Shown here piece by piece: positions 57,990 to 64,000 of a stretch of DNA of 64,000 bases (positions are counted from its first letter, which is position 1; each line of letters opens with the position of its first letter). The translations under genes and the position numbers were made by a program. Source of the DNA: Phialophora verrucosa (taxonomy: Eukaryota; Ascomycota; Eurotiomycetes; Chaetothyriales; Herpotrichiellaceae); NCBI GenBank assembly GCA_002099365.1, contig MSED01000004.1, positions 1,550,001-1,614,000 on the forward strand, given 5' to 3'. Under the pieces are notes generated by a model. That model did no database searches and was not told the DNA's origin. It worked only from the letters and a program-made list of their open reading frames with translations.

Positions 57990-58762
57990 AGGGGAGGAGC
58001 CCGTTGTGTGGATGTATGCTAAGAAGAGCCAACCCCGCGTCTAGTTGATAATTACAGTGCGCCCTCGATAACTCAAGGCCTCTGATGGACGAGTGAGAAC
58101 GATAATTAATAGCTTAGCGACGAAGTCCGAGGAGCAGAAACCACCCTCTGATGTGCACACGCACAGTATTGAAGACCTCGAACACGTTCAACGTCAAAGT
58201 CAAGTCGCCTTTCCACTTGGGCGTGTCCTGTCAGTCGCGTCCAGTAAATAGACGGTTAAGCTGTGTGTCCCCTGTGCAACCGCAGTGTACTATGTATATA
58301 ATATAGCTTCGACGAGTCCAAGATTCAAGACATGCCCCGGCACCTCCTCGAGTCATGCGTCAGCTTTCCAAAGCTGGGTTAATGTACACATATCACCTTG
58401 GGCTTTGCATCAGTTCTTGACACGTACAGCACTGCTACTCGTAACCCCGTCTTCTCTCGGTCGACCGCGCATCTTACCGCAACGGGAAGTGGGAAGGTGG
58501 GATCTAAACTGCTTTAAGCACGAGGGGCACCCGGGCCAATCATCATGTGATGAACTAACTCATTCAGGTTTAGGGTCCTTGTTCTCGGAATTTTGAGCTC
58601 GTAACTCCGAGCCGTCGACCAGAAACCCGAATTCCATGTCGCTACAGTATTTACATACGAGACCATCGACTGTACTCCGTGCATCCATTCGACATACTCG
58701 ACCGATCTGGGTTGTCTTGCTTGCTCCATCATGGTAGCGTACCCGAAACCATAATCATAACC
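57990..58762. other. Intergenic upstream of second zinc-cluster regulator
   Basis: 773 nt with no supported gene. Confidence 0.45.
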
Positions 58763-59905
58763 ATGGCCATGGCTACATCATCTTCATCACTAAGAAAGGC
58801 TTGTCAAACCTGCACTCGACGAAAGAGGAAGTGCATTGTCGCCCTCCCCAAGTGTCAGCGATGTCGCTTGCGAGGACTCGAGTGCGTCTATGATCTCGAA
58901 CACCTTGTTGAAGGGGAGCTACGGCGGCGGAAGGGCCCTCTCAATCATTTTCTGGACTATATCTCTTCACTGCACCTCAGTCACAACATCTACGCCTGCT
59001 TGGTCAACAAATCACTGGTCCACTCTCTGACTGCCATTCCGCTGAAACAGGACCCGGAAGCAGTGCGCTATATCATCTACGAGATGAGGCGCATTCCAGA
59101 CCTTGTGCGGGACAGGCGGCACACTCCCTTCATCCACGTCGAATGGCTCCGAGCGAATCCTCACAAGTATCTCGACTTGGCGGCGGCGGCGGCGACAGCG
59201 ACAGCGACAGCGACAGAAGACCTCTCTTCCAGCGATCCCTTCTCGGAGTTCCTGGGTGTGAACCTGGATCTGGATCTAGAGACCATACCACTGACTGAAT
59301 TGGTGACGATCCTACAAGCACTAATTCTCTTCTTGATTCGACATGCCTTTGTCGGCCGGTCCAAGACCCCCAATGAGCCCGTGCGCGCGGGTCTTACCCT
59401 TCTCGCGAGAGTGTGCACCGTCCTGTGGAGGTCCGGCTTCGAAAGGATGCCCCATGACTTGACGCCCTGGCAGACCTGGATCCTGGGCGAAACGGTCCGC
59501 CGGACGATTCTGATGTCCTATCTCATCGAGGGGACTTACAATGCGTGGAAGGCCGGGTGGTGCACACATCGACTGTTCGTGTATGCACTTCCATTCTCCA
59601 CGCAGGGCCGTCTATGGCTGGCTGGCAGTGAGGAAGAATGGACGACGGCCGTGACTTCTGGAAAGCCCAACGCCAAGGCCGGCACGCCCGCGCCGCCGAT
59701 ACAGGAACTGAGATCTTTCAAGGAGTTCACGCTCGAGTTCGCCAGGACGCCGTTCGAGCCTGGAGAGGATTTGTTCCAGAGATTGCTTTTGGTGTCGCAT
59801 CACGGGAAGAAGTCGGTGGAGGAGCGGTTGGCTCGGATCACTCGTCAGGGCAATCAGCCGTTGATCACGGTCATGTCTTTCCCCGCGTCGGGGGGTAACT
59901 GGTGA
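58763..59905 (+). CDS. Zn(II)2Cys6 transcription factor
   Basis: A single-exon, 380-residue nuclear regulator. The zinc cluster is complete at residues 12-40: ACQTCTRRKRKCIVALPKC, then QRCRLRGLEC, giving C-x2-C-x6-C-x5-C-x2-C-x6-C. The rest is short and helical, LTILQALILFLIRHAFVG and TPWQTWILGETVRRTILMSYLIEG, the latter resembling the conserved RRT core of fungal activators that lack the full middle homology domain. An Ala/Thr repeat (AAAATATATATE) at about residues 140-152 is encoded by a GCG/ACA microsatellite (about 59178-59216). The ATG at 58763 is preferred over an in-frame one at 58679 because the leader is then a short MAMATSSSS. The DHA2 transporter 700 nt downstream is a plausible target. 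Confidence 0.9.
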   Translation: MAMATSSSSLRKACQTCTRRKRKCIVALPKCQRCRLRGLECVYDLEHLVEGELRRRKGPLNHFLDYISSLHLSHNIYACLVNKSLVHSLTAIPLKQDPEAVRYIIYEMRRIPDLVRDRRHTPFIHVEWLRANPHKYLDLAAAAATATATATEDLSSSDPFSEFLGVNLDLDLETIPLTELVTILQALILFLIRHAFVGRSKTPNEPVRAGLTLLARVCTVLWRSGFERMPHDLTPWQTWILGETVRRTILMSYLIEGTYNAWKAGWCTHRLFVYALPFSTQGRLWLAGSEEEWTTAVTSGKPNAKAGTPAPPIQELRSFKEFTLEFARTPFEPGEDLFQRLLLVSHHGKKSVEERLARITRQGNQPLITVMSFPASGGNW

Positions 59906-60598
59906 GAGCAAAACTTTGTCATATCGACTAAAGCCATACAGTACAAGCACTCGAGCAGGCTATGGATATACTCTTTCTCTCTCGTAGCTAGAGAATCACT
60001 CTCGTCATTTGAAAGAGGAGTTAATACCGTACGTCCCGGCGACGCTGGAATAATACCTGCCTGACTGACTGACTGACTGACTGCCTGACACGTTCCATGC
60101 CTTCGGCTGCCAACCCTTCGGAATGACCATGAAAAACATCGTGATATTATGCCCCCGGGGGCTCAGATTGCGATGATACCAAAGTTAACCACCGTTTGTT
60201 TTCGGCATGGGAGAGATAAACATCTTGATCAGTAATCATTCCACTCACCTTCACCGCCGCAGAGCTACGTCAACTGGGGGGAACGGTCACATCCGCGTCT
60301 GATGCGTCTTTCGTCATCGTCACGAAAGAGGCATTCCATCCGCCTTTCTGGAGGATGTACTCGTAGGAGTAGGGTGTAGTACAGTGGATTCAATAGAATA
60401 TGCTTACCTTAGCGACATCGCCACTAAAGTGGTATCCCATCCGCCTTTCTGGAGGACGTACGGTGTAGTGTAGTGGATTCAATATGCTTAACTTAGCGAC
60501 CTCGTCAATCACAAAAGTGTTATTACTGACAATATCGCACGCAAACGGAGTTTCGGCCATTCTGTTACTCGGCCATTTTATTGCTGGGCAACGATCCC
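59906..60598. other. Intergenic with tetranucleotide repeat and tandem duplication
   Basis: 693 nt with no gene. It holds a (GACT)n run near 60058-60083 and an imperfect tandem duplication (60337-60510) described separately. Confidence 0.6.
60337..60510. repeat. Imperfect tandem duplication in the DHA2 transporter promoter
   Basis: Copy 1 (60337-60421) and copy 2 (60438-60506) share CATCCGCCTTTCTGGAGGA, then GGTGTAGT-GTGGATTCAAT, ATGCTTA-CTTAGCGAC and TCG in the same order. Copy 1 carries extra bases (GTACTCGTAGGA and ATAGA-type insertions). The second copy ends about 90 nt before the proposed start codon. Confidence 0.8.
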
Positions 60599-62700
60599 AT
60601 GCAACGGCTTTTCGACACGCACCAATCTCTGATGCGAACACGGCGACGGGACAACGCCCATCAAGCTCAAGACATTCATGCAGAGACAGTAAGGGCACGG
60701 TGCCCCCCTCCACAGATAATGCACCCGGTAGGCATATGGGACGTACGGGACGGCGAGAGTCGTAATGGCCAAGCCGAGGACTCGACGGGGCGTACTGCTT
60801 TGAATGCAGACGTCTCAGACACGACACCTCCCCGCGAGAGTTCTTCTCAAATCGCAGCTCTCTATCCACTCTCTGGTCTGGCAAGGGAACCCGCCATCGG
60901 TCGGAAAGCGTTCGCACAGGCGCTGGGCCAGTCTCAGGACGATGTCGTCGCTGCTGGGGGTGAGGCGCTCTCCAAGCCGATGCTCGAGCTTGGTCCGGGG
61001 ACGAGCACAAGCGCGCAGGCAGACATCATCTCCGGTCGTCGTCTAACTCCCGTTGATCTTCCACAGGAGCACGGTGGCCCTAGATCACCGTCGTCGCAGG
61101 AAGAGCCCTTCGAGCGCGATAGCGCCAGATCACTCTCGTCGGAGGAAGTCCCCTTCGAGCAAGGTAGCCCCCGATCACCCTTGTCGCAGGAAGTACCCTC
61201 CGAGCTCGGGAATCTCCTCGTTGAAGTCAGTTTTGTCCTCACCTGCACGGCCTGTCAACTTATCTTCTCGTTGACCATCGGCCACATCGCGGTCGCCCAG
61301 ACGGTCTTTCGCGAGGCCCTCGGCATCTCGCCAACCCAGACTCCATGGCTCCTCGGCTCGTCCATGCTCGCAACGGGCTTGTCCGTCATCGTGTCTGGCT
61401 CGCTAGCCGATCTGGTGCCCCCGAAACCCCTCGTGGTCGGCGCCTTTCTGTGGGAAGCCGTATGGAATGCCGTCACCGCCGTGGCCGTGCGGCCTAATCT
61501 CAAGATCCTCTTCTTCGTGGCTCGAGCCATGCAGGGCCTCGCGGTCGGCGTGCTCGTGTCCGCTTCCATGAGCATCCTCGGACGGGTGTATAACCCGGGC
61601 ATCCGCAAGACGCGCGTGTTCTCCCTGATGGCTGCGGGTGCGCCGTTCGGCTACTGGATCGGATGCGTGCAAGGAGGGGCGTTGAGCACACATCTCCCCT
61701 GGATCTTTGGAAGCACTGCCATCTTCCTCGCCGTCTGTGCTCTTGCTGCCCATCTCGCGATCCCTTCGCTCCGACCCGCCAGGGACAGTCTCACGGCCGA
61801 GGCGCCCTCGTTGCGCCAGTTCGACTACGCTGGCGCCTTCCTGTCGTCCGTGGGCTGCAGCTTGATCCTTTTCGGACTCACGCAGGGCTCCTTCGCCCAC
61901 TGGAACCCGTACACGTACTCGATGATCATCCTCGGATTTTTGTCGCTCGGAGCGGTTTATTTTGTGGAACAACGCGTCGCCCGCCCGCTTATCCCAAACG
62001 GACTGTGGCGGACGCCGGGCTTTGCGCCCCTTTTGGTCTCGTACGCCCTCGGGATGGGAGCTTATGGTACGTTTCTTTCTTGATTCCTTCCCCTTTGAGG
62101 TGCCCGCAAGGCCACTAAAATTCTCCGGCATCAGGTGGCGCGTGGCAATTCTACGCCATCCAGTTTTGGGAGCGGTTTCAAGGAGCCACCCCGCTGACTG
62201 CGGCGCTGTACCTCCTGCCGAACGCCATCGTCGGCGTGCTGGCCGTCTGGATCGTGTCCCGGACATTGCACGTGGTGCCGGGCCATTGGATCTTGATCGC
62301 CAGCATGGTCTGCTTTGCGCTGGGGCCGGTGTTCTTCCTCCCGCAGACGCCTTACTCGAACTACTGGGCGCTGTCGATGCCGGGCATCGCCCTCACCACA
62401 TTTGGACCGGACATGAGTTTTGCCGCCGCGGCCATTTTCATCACCTCCAGCGTGCCCAGATCGTACCAGGGCTCCGCGGGGAGTTTGCTGGTCACGGTAC
62501 AGAACTTGGCCATCGCCATCACCACGTCCGTAAGCGACTCGATCGGCGTCAAGGTCGATGCCCTCCCCACCGGAGAGATCGGACTGAGTGGCATCAGGGC
62601 CATATGGTGGTTTGGGCTTGCCGCGGCCGTGGTTGGAGCTCTCATCACCGGCACTATGGTTCGCATACCGCGGGCGGAGGAAAAAGAACACGTTCAGTGA
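60599..62700 (+). CDS. DHA2-family MFS transporter (14-helix drug:H+ antiporter type)
   Basis: Membrane pump or symporter of 677 residues. Exons 60599-62066 and 62135-62700 join in frame at GMGAYGGAWQFYAIQFWERF. About 205 residues of hydrophilic N-terminus precede the first helix (SFVLTCTACQLIFSLTIGHIAV). DHA2 landmarks: TQTPWLLGSSMLATGLSVIVSGSLADLVPPK, ARAMQGLAVGVLVSASMSILGRVY and PLTAALYLLPNAIVG. The best match I know is the branch with yeast Yor378w-like (ammonium or borate-related) transporters. The tail contains three roughly 15-residue repeats (residues about 160-205) built on S-P-S-S-Q-E-E-P-F-E. The exact start is uncertain because the frame is open to 60581 from a TTG. It is preceded by the zinc-cluster gene and a promoter duplication. 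Confidence 0.87.
61078..61212 (+). repeat. 45-bp coding minisatellite in DHA2 N-terminal tail
   Basis: Three degenerate copies of a 45-bp unit with the shared words AGATCAC-G-CGTCG-AGGAAG and CCCTTCGAGC encode PRSPSSQEEPFERD, ARSLSSEEVPFEQG and PRSPLSQEVPSELG. The period keeps the reading frame. Confidence 0.75.
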
Positions 62701-62917
62701 TTGATGAGTCGGCATAAACCATGTCCGGGGCGTCTTGATATCTGGTTAGCGCCTCTTTCGTGATTGCTGGACAATCATCTGGGGCGCTTGTTCTTGCGTC
62801 TGAGAACGTACCACCTGAAGCCTGGCTGGATCGTGGGAACGGTGTTGGCGTTCCACTACGTGGTCTGTACGTAGAAAATGACGAGCTACGTTCTGTTCGC
62901 TGACTGACAGTTTACAT
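62701..62917. other. Short convergent intergenic
   Basis: 217 nt between the DHA2 stop and the WD40 stop. Nothing specific seen. Confidence 0.5.
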
Positions 62918-63610
62918 CTATGTCGGAATGTTTAGAAATCGACCTTTACAAACCTCATGTCCCGACATGGTCATCCGATGCCTCGTACTCCAGGTTGATT
63001 CCTGCTCTGCAATGCTCCAAAGTTTTACCGTCTCGTCCCGGCTCGCCGTGAGTCGATTCTCTCCTCGCGGAGGGAATCTCATTTCGTGAATGGCTTCCGT
63101 GTGTGCTTTAGCTTCGAACACTAATCTGTTCTCCGCTGCATCCCAGGCCCGAAGACGGGTGTCCCAGCCCCCTGTTACCACAAACTGACTGTCAGGAGAG
63201 ATTGTGACACTATGTAATCCGGCTGGGCAATCGAAAACCGCCATCTGAAAAGCCCTTCGGGCATCCCAAAATCTAACAGTTCCGTCGAGGGAGCAAGATG
63301 CGAGGAAGCGTCCGTCCGGCGCGAAATCTAGACCTGATATGGACTCCTTATGTCCTTCCAATGCAAATTTCATCGTTCCAGCTGTAAGCTCCCATAATCG
63401 GACCACCTCGTCTGTGCGGCCTGTGACTAAGACTTCTACATTGGGTGAGAAGCAAAGAGCCCGAATGAAATCATCACTGGATAGGTCATCAGGTAAGCTG
63501 TGGTCGAGTCGAGACACTCCTTGTCTGGTGGAGACGTCAAAAATCGTCACCACACGGTTGCAACCCGTTGCCAAAAGGAGGCAGTCAGACGAGACAGCTG
63601 CACAATACAT
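62918..63610 (-). CDS. Tup1/RcoA-like WD40 repeat protein, short form
   Basis: 230 residues made almost wholly of WD40 blades. The opening CAAVSSDCLLLATGCNRVVTIFDV, then DDFIRALCFSPNVEVLVTGRTDEVVRLWEL, ALEGHKESISGLDFAPDGRFLASCSLDGTVRFWD, HSVTISPDSQFVVTGGWDTRLRAWDA and IHEMRFPPRGENRLTASRDETVKLWSI follow the blade order of the Tup1 C-terminal propeller (LATGCNR is characteristic). Full Tup1 also has a long N-terminal coiled coil and seven blades; here there are about five and no Tup_N domain in view. The start is preceded by CATCAG, a possible splice acceptor, so 5' exons may lie to the right. It is either a truncated paralogue or an incomplete model. It would be a nuclear corepressor-like protein if functional. 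Confidence 0.75.
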   Translation of the reverse strand: MYCAAVSSDCLLLATGCNRVVTIFDVSTRQGVSRLDHSLPDDLSSDDFIRALCFSPNVEVLVTGRTDEVVRLWELTAGTMKFALEGHKESISGLDFAPDGRFLASCSLDGTVRFWDARRAFQMAVFDCPAGLHSVTISPDSQFVVTGGWDTRLRAWDAAENRLVFEAKAHTEAIHEMRFPPRGENRLTASRDETVKLWSIAEQESTWSTRHRMTMSGHEVCKGRFLNIPT

Positions 63611-63781
63611 CTGATGGTCGCTAGAAGCTATCGCAGGTTTTACAAAGGAGAGCCATCAATCTGGCAGGAAGCACATGAGAAAGGCAAAAAGAAATCCAAA
63701 ACAAGGGTAAGCGAGGGGTTTCGGTGCCCAAAAGGTCGCGAAACGGTGGCTGCGCGAGAATTGGTTCGCTGTCTGTAAAAC

Positions 63782-64000
63782 CTACGCTCGAGTCATAGGA
63801 TGAATTCCCGCGTGTTGACGAATCTCGAAAGGACGGACGCTTTCCTCCAGGACGATGCGAGACAGCTGCTCCTGTACTGTAATCCCAGTCTCGACCATGT
63901 CTCGATTGCGGTCAGAATCCAGGGCTGGGAATTGCGACTGACCTCGCGGGCAGACGGGAGCCAACTCGAATTTTGGCTGCAGAGATTTTCCAGATCGATC
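63782..64000 (-). CDS. Unidentified reading frame open to window edge (3' end only)
   Basis: A minus-strand frame runs from the window edge to a TAG at 63782-63784. It includes FELAPVCPRGQSQFPALDSDRN and ends RQHAGIHPMTRA. I do not recognise it. It may be the last exon of a gene outside the window, or unrelated to coding. Its relation to the WD40 gene is unclear: a donor-like GTAGGT at its end does not splice in phase to the WD40 start. Confidence 0.3.
   Translation of the reverse strand, partial: DRSGKSLQPKFELAPVCPRGQSQFPALDSDRNRDMVETGITVQEQLSRIVLEESVRPFEIRQHAGIHPMTRA

Noticed and set aside
58080..58145. Hammerhead-ribozyme-like words (CTGATG ... GAAAC)
   Set aside because: The core CTGANGA is not matched and I could not form the three stems.

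Overview
This is nuclear DNA from a filamentous ascomycete (Pezizomycotina). Most genes carry short spliceosomal introns of about 50-110 nt with GT..AG ends. The gene set is typically fungal: Zn(II)2Cys6 regulators, major-facilitator pumps, Inp1, Fmp52, a siderophore transporter and a NACHT-TPR giant. The accessory content would suit Eurotiomycetes (for example black yeasts), but that placement is inference. There is no rRNA, tRNA, transposon or CRISPR signal that I can support. Exon joins were worked out by hand from splice sites and reading frame. For most multi-exon genes the spliced length is an exact multiple of three.

Layout. 0-5 kb: a LEU3/WAR1-like zinc-cluster regulator and a Dal5/Tna1-type permease, both on minus. 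5-10 kb: a YrdC-domain protein (plus), Fmp52 and a BTB/POZ protein (minus), then a gene-poor stretch. 10-18 kb: a degradative-looking group made of an SDR, a dead cyclase relic, a butanediol/sorbitol-type zinc dehydrogenase, an epoxide hydrolase and a Baeyer-Villiger monooxygenase lacking its N-terminal half. 18-24 kb: housekeeping block INP1, SRP14 and SGD1/NOM1. 24-28.5 kb: two CorA-like proteins head to head, the left one a multiply disabled pseudogene and the right one intact, with a 19-bp minisatellite between them. 28.6-37 kb: a protein kinase, NGG1/ADA3 of SAGA, a membrane RING-H2 ligase and an FRG1-like protein.

37-45 kb: a cupin, a siderophore-iron transporter with palindromes and paired GATA sites upstream, and a secreted GH35 beta-galactosidase. 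After a 2.3-kb empty stretch comes one gene of about 7 kb (47.1-54.0 kb) encoding a NACHT-like P-loop protein of about 2,100 residues with a long helical repeat region. It contains a 111-nt segment that holds two consecutive in-frame TGA codons yet is bounded by good splice signals. 55.9-64 kb: an amino-acid permease, a second zinc-cluster regulator, a DHA2 drug-type transporter with a repetitive N-terminal tail, and a short Tup1-like WD40 protein near the window edge.

The most notable items are the stop-containing cassette in the NACHT giant, the live/dead CorA-like pair, and the 10-18 kb catabolic neighbourhood in which two members are broken. I saw nothing I would call a clearly new system. 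The stop-containing cassette is the best candidate for something undescribed.
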